Below, piece by piece: positions 22,298 to 35,600 of a DNA stretch of 64,000 bases; position 1 is the first letter of the stretch, and every line of letters begins with the position of its first letter. The DNA comes from Celoporthe dispersa (Eukaryota > Ascomycota > Sordariomycetes > Diaporthales > Cryphonectriaceae). Made by a program: the position numbers and the translations under genes. The stretch is from positions 4,712,001-4,776,000 of the forward strand of contig WAID01000003.1 in NCBI GenBank assembly GCA_016584495.1. The letters are read 5' to 3'. The notes under the pieces were generated by a model, which worked only from the letters and a program-made list of their open reading frames with translations, was not told the origin of the DNA and searched no databases.

Positions 22298-23620
22298 TAC
22301 GCTCAGTGCGCAGGGCCTTGATGTAACTAATTGGGAGGCGCCTAGTTCAGGGTAAGAATAGTTGCCATTGATAGTAGGTGTCTCGATAACATAGAAAGGG
22401 CCAGGCTTGACTTTCTGATCTTTGTATTCAAGTATGCATGATTTCTCGAGATCCTCAAAAAAACGACCAAGCAACTCCATCAGTACTTTCTTGCGTCTCC
22501 ACCATATTCATCGCCACAAATTTTTCTTCGTCTCCCACCCAAACACAAAAAAAAAAAGACAGCAAAAGAAAACTGGGAAGCCCTTATTTTTTTTTTCCTC
22601 CCAAAAAAAAAACCCCCAACCAAAAAACCACCAGCACATCCCATCCCTATGCATGACTGCTGCATGAGTATACCCATCAAATTCCCCCCTCCCCCCCTGC
22701 GATCGATCGGGTTCCTGCAGGGGAAAAGAACAGGGATAGAGAAGAGGAAATGCCCCTCCCTTCTGCCCTTGCAGCGTGGTTGGAATTTTTGATGGGGACC
22801 CTTGGGGTGTTTTTTTTTTTCTCTCTTTGTTTTTCTCCCCCTCCCCCCCTTCTGTCCCCTCTCTTCCCCTCCCCTCCCCTGGACCTTTGATCTCTCCCCC
22901 ACTCACAAACCTTAATTCTATTTCGGGAAAGGTTTCGTGATTTCCCGATGGGGGCTTAGCGTGGCTCGGTGGGGGGGGAATCCCGGGGCCAATCGGTCTG
23001 GTCGCCGGGTGCTACCCCGGATTTGCACGGCCCACGCCTTCTTTGGTTTTGGTTTTTTTTTCCTTTTCCCTCCGGACTTTTGTCATGTTCATTTGTTTGG
23101 GCGACTTTTGTTGGTTGAGGAGATTTCTGGATACTCTCGACGACCACCTATTGTAATTTACTAATGTCTATACCGTACACGACATCCTTTGCTGTATATG
23201 TTGAAGCATGCCTACGAATGACCAGGCCAAACCAACACATCATGATCACTACAGATTTTGGACCGTTCATGATTTTCAAGAGTGGATAACTACCAAAGAT
23301 AATCTCGCTGTAGCATTATAAAACAAGTAAGAATCGAAACCATTCAAGGACGCCCGAATTCCCCTCCACCCGCCTCAACTCCAGCCATCATGAAAGACAT
23401 GTTGGCTTGCACAACCTCCCTCCCCCCAAGGGTATCAATACATTGCACCTCCCCCCCCGGGTCCCGGCATAGGCGTACACGTGCATGAACCAGCAATATC
23501 TCCAAGAAAGAAACGAAAAAAAAAAAAAAGGAAAAAGGTCCGCGACCGTACAAGCTTAAAGGGCAAGACCGACAAAGGGAACCAGTCGCGATCTCGTTGC
23601 GTCCTACTCTCTCTGTGTAT
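21379..23620. other. Convergent spacer rich in homopurine/homopyrimidine runs
   Basis: Lies between the 3' ends of the WHI5-like gene and MIP1. No gene found. From 22200 to about 23060 it is dominated by strand-asymmetric purine or pyrimidine runs, including a G-rich motif plus (GA)n at 22234-22295 and many A, T, C and G runs of 7-12 bases. Confidence 0.65.
22234..22295 (+). repeat. 62-base pure purine tract: G-quadruplex motif plus (GA)n
   Basis: G-runs at 22239-22241, 22244-22246, 22248-22252, 22255-22257 and 22259-22263 are separated by only 1-2 bases, followed by about 16 GA units. Confidence 0.9.
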
Positions 23621-26600
23621 TTAGTGCGTCCCGCGGGCAACGTCCCGCCTCTTAAACCCACTGCTCCTGTACAAGTCCAACTTCTTCTGGCCGCCGCCGA
23701 GACGCTTATTGCTCTCTGCCCTGAAGGCCTCCGACACGATCAGTGGCTCCTCCATGGGCATGAGCTGAGGATGTGAATAGTAAGGCAGCACCGTCTTCTT
23801 CGCCTTGCTGACGCTCGGCTTGGCGGGAGCGAGCGCCGCCATCTCCTTGCGCTTCTCCGTGCAGATCTTATTCAGCTCCTGCATCTCGGAGCAGATCTGC
23901 GCGCGGATGAAGGCGGGATCGGCTGTCGAGGCATCCTGCTGGATGAGGTCCTCCATCACAGGCGTGCGGGGCGTATAGGCGACCTGGTCAAGTTTGGGCG
24001 GGTACCTCTCAGGGACGATGGACTCGTCGAGGCGAGCCTCGTCACCTCTCTCCAGGAGCTGTTGGATGTCGATCGACTCGCCGGGCGGGATCGGAGTCTT
24101 GTGCGAGGGGGTGACGCAGTCGAGGTCAACCTCCTTGCGCAGTACGTGGTCGATGTCCACGGCGCTGAAGAAGGCACATGCCTGTGGAAGGTCGTCGATG
24201 CCAACCTGTTGCGCGAACATGCACCGCGTCCAGAGGTTAGCCACTTGTAGGGCCATGGCGGCGCGGTATCTATCGTGGTCTTTGACTAGGTAACGGATTT
24301 CGTCATGCACCGTGATGGCAAGGCGGGCGTTGATATTGAAGCGGCGGGTGAGGTAGTCCATGGCAACGATGAGAAGGTGGAGATAGTCGACACCTGAGCT
24401 CTGGATGGCCCAGTTGATGCGGCTCGTGAGGAAGCCGCCCTTGCTGACGTAACGGCTCATCAGGGCTTCTGTGATCCCGGCGCCCAGGACGGGCGTGCGC
24501 GGTCGTTCTTGCTCGGCAAACTCCTCGAGTTTGTTGAAGACAAACGACTCTGTGCCGCCTCGCCAGAACTTCCGCTTGTAGAGGAGCTTGCGCTCTGACT
24601 GCATGCCCTTGGTGGCGGCGTACAGCTTCGTGGCGGTGCTCAGCGTCTCGCGGTCGGAGAGCGTCGGGTTGAACTGCCGCAGTAGTTGTGCGGCGAATCT
24701 CAGCCCAGCACCGTAGATCCGGCCGTAGTTGAATACCTTGGCGTCGCCTCTTGTGATGCCCAGGATGGAGGCCGTGCGGGAATGGAGGTCGGTACCCGCC
24801 GCCTTGGTGCCTTCCAATGTCATGAAGCCTATGGCGTTGCCACCGTGCATCTTGAAGATCGCGTCTCCCAGGACACTGGCGATCCAGAGCTCTTCCGAGT
24901 CGACGTCAGCGCCGACGAAGCTGTATCCTGGTGGCGCCTTGACCATCGCCTTGAGTTCTGAGCCGACGCGGGACTTCTTTGCATTGCTCGCCGTCAGCCA
25001 CGTGTTTTCGACAGCTCTCCGCGTGATGGTGCCCATCGGGATGACCTGAGGTAGGATAAAGCCCTGGCTTGTTGGCTCGGCCTCTGACTTGCTGTTGTGC
25101 GGCAGGTCTTTCTCGTACACCACCAGCTGCGACCTGATTCTCTCGCGAGCGCTGATCCAGTATGAACAAGAAGCGTTCATCTCCAGAGCTTCCCTCGCGT
25201 AGGGGTACTCAGATGACAGTATGCCCTTCTCAAAGTAGGCAAGATAGCTTTTCGCCATGGGATTGGCACAACGGGCGGTGGGACCGTCTTTGTGAGGAAC
25301 CTTGAAAAAGGCGCCCTTCGTGTCATCACGAAGCAAGGCGACCGTCTCCTCCTTCATATCACACGCTTTCATTGCCTTCTCGATGTATTTGCCTTTTTCC
25401 TCCAGAGGCACACGGAATGTCCAACCGTGCTTGTCGGACCAGAACAGCGGATAGCCCTCCCACGAGAGCCTCAACATGAGGGGTGCTATCCTCGTCCTGA
25501 TGGAGATGTTCATAGGTGCATCCTTCTTTGGGAACAAATCTTTATACCACTTTGGCATGCCGGGCATTTTCTGGTTCTTCGCGACCCGCGGGGATCATTC
25601 TTTGAGCCTTTCGTCATCTTGGTCTCCTGTCCGGACCAGTCAAGTTGCTTCAGCCACGGGTCATTGCCCCACTTCTTGGGATCCTTCCTGATCTCCAGAG
25701 CCTTGTCCGTCAGCAACTTGAGGCGTTCTTGGACAGCGACCGACAGACTCTGGTATGTTGCTTCGGCTTTATTGATGTAGGCGTCCCAAGACTCGTTCAC
25801 TGGCAAGATGACCGAGGACATGTGTCGTAGAGCCGCAAAGCTGACGGGATGGGGGCAGGTCTTCAAAAAGTTGGGAAAGACAATCGAATAGACCCGGTGG
25901 GTGACCGCCACATCGGCGGCACAGTAGTTGAGGAGATCATCAAGCTTGGCTACGATCTCCTCCCGGTTCAGCTCCCCAAAGTCATCTCGGACGGCCTTGT
26001 CCATCGATAGGTTGAGGTGGAACTTGGCCACATCCCGCAGTGAGTTGATAGAACTCTTGCCGACCCATAGCTCCTCTTCATCGTTTGATAGCGATTTGTT
26101 GCTCAACAAGGCGGCCAGCTCAACGTTGTCCGTCGAGCGCTGTATCTTCTCGCGCAGCTCCCGGCTCTTCTTGTGTTTCATCCAGGTCGGCCGTTGTTGT
26201 GAGCACATGCCATTGACCGCCACATGCAGCGACATGGTATCCAAGAAGCAGTTCCTTGTCTGCTTGAGGTCGTATTCCTCCAATATCCTGGCCCTGTCGT
26301 ATCCGATATTGTGCCCTACGACGATGCGCTCCTTGGTGGGGTCACCGAGAGGGACCAGTTGTTTCTGATTCGTCGTCTCGCCCAGGAGCCAAGGAGATAG
26401 CCAGACGTACCATGCTGTCGGGCTCGCCGCGCAGGCCATGACGGCAAAGGGGCTGTCCTTCCACATGACCTCGACGTCAAAGGAGAGCATCTTCTCGTCT
26501 GGCACGTCCACCTTCTCTGGTTCTGCGGGTCCATTGCCACCCTCAGGATAGCAGTATTTGGTCCAGCCACTCTGATGTATCCATTTGTTTGGCGTCCGCG

Positions 26601-27144
26601 GCAGGACTGCTCTTGCGAACTGTTTTGCATGCCCCAGAAAAGGCTCAGCAGCATCCACGCCGAGTCTGTGGAAGTGCTCGTCTAAAGTCTGTGTGTCGGG
26701 AGCCTGCAGGTCGGGGACCTTGAAACCGATGGGTTTTGTCTGGTCGGTGTTCTTGTCTAGGAGATTATGGAGTCGCAGGTGTTCCCTCGAGAGCTTGACG
26801 AGCTCTCGAGGTGGCGGCTTGTACCGTTTGGGGAAAATTTGGTCGTATATGTTTTTGCTCAGCTGCTGTACGCCTACATCGTTGACGCGTGCCGTCGATG
26901 GTACTGCCCGCACCTTGTCAGTATTTCTGCGCAGGACTGGCGCATGCGTGATGCGGTCGGGAGTCTCACCAGAAAGCCCCCTAGAAGCTATTCGCTCATC
27001 CCGACTCTCTGTCGTCGCCGTGACAGCAGCAGACTGCCAGCGGCGCTGAGAAGCCCATCTCGCATGAGCCCGATGCTTGGCGAGCCGAACAAAGCTCGCA
27101 GCAGTGCAACCACTTCGCAGACGGCCCCTGACCAGACCGAGCAT
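23621..27144 (-). CDS. MIP1: Mitochondrial DNA polymerase gamma, catalytic subunit
   Basis: Family A polymerase with proofreading that replicates mtDNA in the matrix. About 1174 residues once one frame break is bridged; intronless. The N-terminus (MLGLVRGRLRSGCTAASFVR and on) is a basic, acid-poor presequence. The exonuclease motifs are FDVE, VGHNIGYDRA and YCAADVAVTHRVY. The polymerase motifs are ADVDSEELWIA (motif A), RGDAKVFNYGRIYGAG (motif B) and VHDEIRYL (motif C). The break lies near 25585-25587: the upstream frame ends off-register after TKGSKNDPRGS, while KNQKMPGMPKWYKDLF is the family continuation one base away, so one base seems missing from a C run (GGG on the coding strand). All catalytic motifs on both sides are intact. 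ACGCGT at 27490-27495 and TCGCGT at 27659-27664 lie upstream. Confidence 0.96.
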
Positions 27145-28836
27145 TCTATCTCATCCGGTAGAGTTTGCGGTCTAAGATCCTCCGACTTCGAGGTGCAAAG
27201 CCGGTCCGAGCGGATGAGCTGGGTCGGTCCTCGGCAGATCCCACTCGATGCGGACGGTTCAGGGGGACGAGGAATATGCGTGCAAGACCCCTAATACCGA
27301 TTGCTGGATGGTAGGTGTGATAATCGCACTGGGAAGTAGATCATGGCTGACATGCGCATGCGCGGATGAGCTCTCCTGGGCCAAAGTCTCGATCGAGGCT
27401 CAGCGCATCACATTGACGCGGAGGACCTGGGACGAGAATGTGGTTTCAGACGAGCCTCGAGAGCGCTCGACTGTGATTTGATCTTTGTGACGCGTGGATT
27501 CGAGGTTACGATTTGGAAATGGTCGTGTCGGTTCGCGCGGGAGTATTTGCGAAGGCGCAAATGGGGGGAAAAAGTTGCGAGGGTGCCCGCGGTGGACTCT
27601 TCAAGTCCCTAGCCAGGTCCCGACATGCTAAGGAGCAACGCTAATTTTGAAAATGATGTCGCGTCTTCAAGGCCTACAGGCAATCTCCCACCCTTCCCTC
27701 CGACTGCCATCTTTTTAGGGATGAGCCTACGTTTTCAGGAAGTGACCAGTGCTGAGGGCGAGACAGATTAAAAATTCAATACATAGATACTTGTAGTAGC
27801 AGCATCTTGAATCGCACACCTAATACTTACAGTAGGTAGAGGCGTTTGGTACTTGGGTGGAGAGCGGATGCAGTCCCTTGGACCCCACAGGTCGCACTTA
27901 CTACTCTGAGCCGTTCATGCTACAAGGAACTGGTAAGGGTCGTCGTGACTTATCTCAGGTAGACGTCATCACATCTCAACCCACTCAGGATGGGAAATCG
28001 TCCCGGTGTGGTACTCTCGACCTGGGCCTCGATAGTGTTGCCTCTTTTTCACCTTTTCTTCTCCTCTTGTTCCTCTTCTTCCCTTCCGGGTCAAGCCTGG
28101 TCTGTCTGCTGGTTCATGGCCCTGACGGATGTTATCCCGATTCGAGGACATGCACGTCCGGCCCCATGAGCTTTGGTCCGTGTGGCGAAACATGGGCTGG
28201 TTCTGGATGCATGCACACGGCATGATGCGATACGTTGATTGGTGATGCGAGCTGCTATACGAGCTTGGTCTGGCCTGGCCTGTCCTTTTGCTTGTACAAC
28301 CTGACAAGTCGTCCTCGTTTGTGCAAAATATGCGGCGTGTTGGGTCAAGATGGGGACTGGCTTGAGAGGAGCTGCCTGCCGCACGACAAGCACCCATGAC
28401 AGGCTCATGACTTGCTTGTGCCGCTTTGGGCATCAGCGTCGCCTTGAGGATTTTTTCTTCTTCTTCTTCTCCTCGGAAGCCTGGAATTTCTGGAGCCAGG
28501 TTGGTTTTTCCGCCGTCTTGTGTAACCCACGGATGGATCCAGTGGTGGTCTGGCCTGGTCTGCGGATGCAAGTTGGCCACGGATGACCGGTAATGGGAGG
28601 GGCGATGCTGTTGCTTCTGAGATGGGTTTGAAATTAATTGGGACGGGATGGGCAGGATGGGATATGATGTTCACCCAACGAGCGTATCTGTGCTGGCTGG
28701 CTGGCGTATCGCACTATGGACAGCCCCGTGTGTGCGTCCACTGGTGTAGTACGTGTCAGCAGCGCTACGGCACATCTCTGACAGCTAGCCACGCCCATCC
28801 ACTCTTTTTTCTTCTTCTCCTGCTCCTCCTCGTCCT

Positions 28837-28868
<32 letters not shown>

Positions 28869-29804
28869 ACCTCCATGTCCGCCCGCTCGGCCCACTCCTT
28901 AACTTCCACTTTGGGCTGGGAAGAGTCAGCGGGAAGATTCACCACAGGCGTTCGTCCTCGTGAGACCGCGTTCCGCAGATCTTATGATGAGGCTCCGGTA
29001 CGACGGGAAGCCACTCACCACCACCCACTTAGTCAAACGGGGTCCATAGCATCCATGCATATTTTTCCCTGTCACATTTCGCCGTGTCCTGCAGGTTGAC
29101 AGAAAGCTCAAGTGAGCTGTCGTCCCCATCCTGTCTCGTCCTTCACTCAACCCATTCCCGCCCCCCTCTTCCACTGCAGGCCGTCCAGCCCGTTTATATA
29201 GTTAAACTCCTGTCCCGCTCCCGCCGCTTCCTCTACACCTACCTGCCCGCACTTGTTCAACAGACGACTCGAGTCAGCAGCGCCTTCCCACTGCCTCGCT
29301 TTCTCGCGCCGATCCGCCAAACCGTCTGCGCAGCACCTCAGAACGTGCATTCTCCCTCGTCCTCTGCGGCCTGCCTGCAGTTTCTCTTCTTTCGGTGCTC
29401 AGGACGTGGTAGTTCTCGGCCTCTCCCTCTTCGGTCTAGAGCTCGGCTCTCAGGGCATTGTTCTCATAATCCCAGCTGTAAGCTCCCCCCCAAACCTGCA
29501 GACTATTTCAATCTGAGGGACAACTTCCCCGGGGGAGGCACAGCGATGATCTCCCCACAACCCTCCATTATTTCACAACAAATTTTGTTCCTCAATCTGT
29601 TGGAGGGAATCTGGTCATGCACCAAAACAGTCTCCATCTACTGGGTGAAATTAAGTTGACGAGTATCAGCTGCTCAAATTCCCTTTGAGCAGGTAGCAGC
29701 TCACCTACCATCATCGACTAGGACACATCCGTCTGCTTCTTGCCACTTCGTACGCCACCTCATCTGGTCAGCACATCATCGTCGTCGACAATCAACAGGA
29801 AGTC
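27145..29804. other. Divergent intergenic region MIP1 / SLX8
   Basis: Shared upstream region of two divergent genes. No further gene recognised. It contains a (CTG)10 repeat at 28840-28869, TTC-rich tracts near 28451-28472, and from about 29090 a CT-rich zone that probably is the SLX8 leader. Confidence 0.6.
28840..28869. repeat. (CTG)10 trinucleotide repeat
   Basis: Ten uninterrupted CTG units in noncoding DNA. Confidence 0.9.
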
Positions 29805-31578
29805 ATGAGTGCCTGGCCTTCAGACTACTATCCTGGACGGGACCTGCCACTCCTGATCCGTAAGATCACTCCCTCCCCTCTGTTATCATCCATTCCAGCC
29901 TGTATTCCTCTCATGTCATGCAGTGTACTTTTGTGCCTCATTTCTCTCCCTTCTTTTTATTCTACTCTCATTTCCTTGAAACAAGAAAGAAATCACTGCG
30001 AGACAGCTCTGACCACATACTTGTGACTTCTAGATCTGCAATCACTGCCACAGAATCACTCCAGCATCTCACAGGCTTTCGCTGGGGTTTCCCCGAGTCT
30101 AAACCAATCTACACAATCATACCCTCAGAACCTGCTCTCCCCACCAGGTCTCCCTCCGTATGATCCTTCCCTCGACTTTCCGCCTCCAGGACAGCCTGCG
30201 AGCATTCCCAGACCCCTCCCGGGGCCCAGTCTCTGTGGTGGTGGCTTCAACAGCGTACCTCAGCCTGGCCCCGCCTCTCTAGTGCAAGGGTTCGGGTTCT
30301 CCACAAATGACCCCAGTCCTCCTGGCCCCAACAGGCCTAATCCATTACCGCTGGACCAAGACCAAGCCGCCATAGGCCTAACAGCGCCTAACTCTGCAGC
30401 CGCTAACCTCTCTGTCAGAGGCGACTTCTTCGATCCTGGGCTCCTGACAAACACGCAATTCACGACAGGGCAACAACACATCCAAGACGCGAGTTTCCTC
30501 TATCCCTCGAGTCTCAACCCATCCTCCCCCAGCGCCTATCTTTCAGGTTTCTTTGAGACGCCACAGAACACCACCACCAGTGAGGCCCTGTACCAGGCTA
30601 TTGCCATTGCCAATCCCCAATTCTCATCATCATCCTTCATCAACAACCCGTCGCCATCCAGCAACTCCCAACTCCAGCTGCAACCGTCTACCAGCAGCTT
30701 CCTCCCTCCACGACCCCCACAAGGCTGCGTGTCTGCGTCCCAGGACGCCGGCGTCGACCGAGGTCTCGAGACTCGGTGGTCTCAACCGTCATTCAACTTC
30801 GTCAGTCAGCCGCACGGCAGCCTCCCGCAAGAGAACAACGATAGCGCCGTGAAGAACGAGGACGAGGAGGACGGGGATAGCAACACCGTCGCTGGCCTCG
30901 TGGTCGACGACAACATGCCTGCCTCCTCCTCCAGCAGGAAGCGTACCCGCGCTACAGCTTCCATCGATGAGCAGGCAGGCCCTTCTTTTGTCAAAAGGCG
31001 CCGATCACAAAGCAGCACCGCCGCTTCGGCGCGGAGCATCAAGGCCGCGGTCCGCAAGGCCGTGAAAGACACAAAAGCTGTGGCTATACCAGACTCAGAC
31101 GACATCTTTGCAGTGGGAAATGACGAGGATTCAGCCAAGCTCTTCGACCTGACCAGAGATGACAAGATACCCGAGGAGCTGATGGCCCCTCCCAAGGAGG
31201 ACGACAGCATCAAGTTGGCCGAGTTCGAGTGCATCATCTGCATGGACTCTGCGCTAAACTTGACAGTCACACATTGTGGTACGTCATGCTCTGTTAGGTC
31301 CTCTCTCACATACACGCTCTCTCGAAATCCAGCGGTCATCCCTTTTCCCTGTACTGACATTGCCTGCAGGCCACATGTTCTGCGGCAACTGCCTACACCA
31401 GGCCATGCATGCCGAGGTCACCAAGAAGATCTGCCCAATGTGCCGACAGAAGCTCGATTCACAACCCAAGAACGGCCAGTCGTCATCAAAGAACGCCAAG
31501 ACCTACTTCCACCTCGAGTTGAAACTCCGGCCATCAAAGAAGCAGGGCAAGCAACCCGCCCGGGTGCTGAACTTGTAG
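29805..31578 (+). CDS. SLX8: SLX8-like RING E3 ligase, probably SUMO-targeted
   Basis: RING ubiquitin ligase of the Slx8/RNF4 kind, which ubiquitinates SUMO-modified proteins in genome maintenance. Exons 29805-29859, 30034-31278 and 31370-31578 join in phase to give 502 residues. A Pro/Ser/Asn-rich disordered N-terminal half is followed by basic nuclear-signal-like segments (SRKRTR, VKRRR), two hydrophobic-acidic stretches resembling SUMO-interaction motifs (GLVVDDN, VAIPDSDDIF), then a C-terminal C3HC4 RING: CIICMD, THCGHMFCGNCL and CPMCRQK. The second intron splits the RING between THC and GHMFC. In the first intron the acceptor must be TAG at 30031-30033, because the CAG at 30051-30053 would shift the frame. 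The symbol rests on RING position and flanking sequence; another nuclear RING ligase is possible. Confidence 0.82.
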
Positions 31579-32608
31579 TTGGCTGGGGCACCGCGTGTCC
31601 TATGTGGAAGAGATAGCGGCAGGTGTGGAGTTTCATCCCTTTAATAAGAGGGCGGCAGCCTGGAAGACAAGAGGTCCTGGTAGCGATATTTGCACGAACC
31701 ACCACCACTATCATACACCAAGGCCCAGAGAGAGATGGCACGGCTGCATCACATCACATGCACATCCTTGTCTCTATCTGTCTCTCTCTCTCTCTCTCTA
31801 CCTGTTCATCAGTCTTTGAGCATTCAGTTTTCGGTCTACTTGCTCTTCAACACAATACCCTCATACCCCCCCCCCCCTTTTCTCACCAGGCATTTGCGAG
31901 GAGTCTTACAAGGGTTTACGAGGCAAGATGGGTGTTTCTAGTGAGCATAAGGAAAAGGCCAGAGAACAGTGTACATGTATTGACAAATTCTCCTTGAGGT
32001 ACATAGATGGACAGGCAGACGCCGAAGCATTGTGCCTATCCCTAGCAGGAAGGGTTATAGTGCCGCCTACCTATGCATTGTAATTCAAACAAGGGTAATC
32101 AACTGACATGTCGCTCCCACAGTGTGCTGATTGATGCATGTCCTGCTGTAATCACAGTGAGAAAAGAGTTCTGCGTCGATGCTGGCTGCTGCTGTTTAGG
32201 TCTGTCCCCTTGGATGTGGTGTGGCTGCTGTCATACGCCTCACTACATCAGAATGGATCATGTGTTGATCAACTGCAGTCACTGCTCTCTCTTAAACAGG
32301 CATGCGTGGTACATGGTACATACTACGGCACAAGGCCATCTGCTCAAGAAACATCTTTCTCAAGTTGAAAGGACTAAAAGCATTGTCCATGATCTCGGAA
32401 GCATGGCTTGCGGTGAACCAACCTTCTAGACATATGTACAACGCCCTCAAGATGCGCCCTTGTTTTTCTTGGTCCCAGCTACGCCTTATTTTCACATCCT
32501 GCAATGCCTTTGTGACTCTAGATTTTTTCTTCTTTTTCTTACATCAATCATGTTTTGTCAATTTGATGTTAGGCAAAGCTTCTTCCCATCTCCATCGTCA
32601 TCTTCTTT
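31579..32608. other. Convergent spacer SLX8 / NUP192
   Basis: No gene recognised. It contains a (TC)n tract at 31781-31799 and a C12 run near 31866-31877, then ordinary unique sequence with the 3' regions of both genes. Confidence 0.65.
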
Positions 32609-35600
32609 CTAGTGGAACAATCCTTGGGCAGCCATAGGTTGCGCAGCCCCAGGGCCCATCAGTATCTCCTCCTCGAACTGGACAGACGAACAAGGAAAGA
32701 GAAAAGTCAGTCAGAGGTCCACTATCAAAACCGGGCGGTAGTCTAGAGTAGGACGGCTCACCTGTAAAAACCCCGTCGCAGTGATCAACACCATGAATGC
32801 CTCAGCCAAATCCTCCACGTTCTCCTCGAGCTGCTGGCTAGGCGCTGCAGCGCCCAGGCCCACTCCGATGCCCGCGCTCTTCTTCAGCACCTGCACGATG
32901 AGCATTCTGCACTCGGTCAGGAACCGACGCGCTGGACCCTGAGTAACGCTGCTCTGGGATCCGCGGGCAAGCACCGCGGCGCCGATGATGCGCGTCATGC
33001 GGAGCAGGAGCGAGTATAGTTTCTCGAGTGCTAGTGCATCTGAGCCCACGTCTGTGTCGAGGTCAACTGCGAATAGGCCTGAGACCTCGACGGCGCGAAA
33101 GAGGTTGTTCTGCAGGACGTATTTGGCGCCCTCACGGGTCTGGCAGAGAGATTGGAGGAGGGCAAGCTTGGCGGCCCAGAGGAGTTCCACGTCGGAGTTG
33201 TCTGCCATACTGGTCAGCCGCCTGCAGCCTCTTCAGCACTTTCTGGGGTGGGGGTGAACTTGCCTGTTTGTATGGACCCGAAGCACTCCCGCCAGACCGA
33301 CTTGAGAGAATCGACCACTACGCCGATGAAGTTGAGCCTATTCAGAGTCTCCACCACGTATGAGTCGTTCTCTACAATCCCGATCTTGACGAGGGCTCCC
33401 AACAAGATGAGAGCTGCAGTCTGGCCTTTAGCGTCGCTGCGCTCGGCGTCATCACAAATCACGTTCAGGAGTCGCTCGCCGTGGACGTGAATCGACTTGA
33501 TGGCGTGTTGCCGACTGGCCAGAAACACCTTGCTGTGTCCGGCAATGCCAGCCAGATAGCGGTAGCAGATATTGTAGTAGAGAGCACGGAGTTCCGAGCT
33601 TCCTGCCCACCTGCTGATGGCTGACAGACAGATCTGGAAGAGCTGAAACAACTTGTCGCTGATTAGGTCTCCGGCGACCTTGCTATTTTCTTCCGCGGCT
33701 GAGAAGTCAACCTTGAAGAGCAGCACCTTGCCTAGCTTCGCAAGCTCGTGGGCCTCATCCTTATGGCCTGACGCATAGACTTCTAGGCTTGGGAGCATCA
33801 CCTGCAGTGCTTGCAGCAGAAACGAGGTTTGATCGCTCCCCTTGAAGTCATTCGACTCGAGCATGACCAGGAGAACCTTTGTCCACGACTTTAGGACTCT
33901 CAGCCGGAACGAAGCTACCTGTGTCTTTCGATTGGAAAACTCCAGATATTCCAAGAGTACCGCTTCCTCCTTGTCCATAGCGTTGATCTCCTGTTCAGAG
34001 GCCAATTGGCCCAATTTGGCAAACTCCTTTCGCTTCAGAAGGATGACTTCCCTGACCCTGTCGAGATTATAGATTGTGTTGCCGCTCGCGTCGTCTTCCA
34101 AGTATGGTGACAAGTCCAAGTCTCGATACAGATCGAAAGGTGGCGGCGGAACATCCCAGAATTGATCATCCGACGGAAGGAAGTCGAAAAGATCAAACAC
34201 GCCAGGTACCGGCCTCATCTCGCCGTCGTCATCTTTCAGCTGTCCATTCAGGGCATCAAGAAGGCGTCGCTTGAGGTGAGGCTGTCTCTGTTGGGAAATG
34301 CTGCAAAGCTCAATGCTTGCATATTCCAAGGTAAGAGAGCGCAAGGCCAGAAAAGATATGAAGGCCATAGAGGCGTCAGACAATAGAAAATCTGGACCCG
34401 TCATGACTTGGCCATCCCATGGCAGAAGAGGCTGGATAGTAATTTCCCTGAGCAGCAGATGGAAAATGAAGTCATTCTCCCTCAGCTCCGCCAGAACAAT
34501 TGACGAAGACAGAGGCGATGTCCACAGGACTTGAAAGATGCGCATGATCTTGAACTTCAGGTCGATCGTCCACCTCCATATGCCCGTTTCCTCGTCGCCA
34601 AAGGGTACCTCAACCAGAACTCGCAGCATCTGGTGGAACAGAGACGTCCCAGAGTCAAAAGCTCCGTCCTTCTTCACCGAAATGAAGTCAATGCCGCACT
34701 CAAACCCAAAGAGTTGATGAGCGATGGTTGGTTGGTCGGGGGTAGCCTGGAGACAAGCAAACAGAAAGTCCAGAATGTACACTTTGATCATGTAATTCGG
34801 CGACTCGGCTTTTCTTGAAATGTCGAGAGGCTCCGTCAGGTCTGCGATGAATGATGCCGCGATTGCCTCACCATCACCCATCTGCTCCAGTGCAACTATG
34901 GCCTTGTTGCGATGCGTCTGACCATAATGCCCGGGACTCCAGGCCGAAGCGATCCTCAAGGAGGATGAGATCTTCTCCAACAATTTCAAGCACGCAAGTG
35001 TCAAAGCCGGATGGCCCATTCCACAGTACCGCCCCAGGTCTACCACGAGAGTAATGTGGCTCATAATACCATCTTCAAATGAGAGGTACGCTGGCGCAGA
35101 CAATGTCTTTCTGTTTGGCTGATCCTTGATTAATGGTCGTATGAGGTCGATGTACGTGTTCTGCATCTCGAGAACCTTGGTGACGACCTCTACGGCTCGC
35201 AGGGTACTCAGTATTATTGGCGACTCTGGCTGTGCACTAGCGATCTGAGTGAGCTCGTCGGCATGCTTGGGGCTGATGGTACTGAACAGTGCAGCCATCA
35301 CTCGGCGGTTGAGCATCCATTCCATCACGCGGGCGAAGGGGTGTAATTTGACGTAACTAGCCAGGTCTGTCGTTGAGATGATAGAGTCCACAGCAATGTT
35401 CGTCTCGTGGCTTAGGAAGATGAGGTCCTCGTTAAAGTTGTCTAGGCATAGTAGGATGAATTCGAAGCAGCTCAGCCGTAGCATCCGCGTCTGGACTATG
35501 TCTCGTAACTCTCCAGAATTCTCACCCAAGACGTTACCGAGCACGTAGTCGACGTAGGGGTCAATTCCCGGCATCCTAGTCTGGGATCCCAGCTCTTCTG

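Noticed and set aside
22422..23164. Frames rich in KKK, FFF or PPP on both strands
   Set aside because: Products of homopolymer runs in a convergent spacer.
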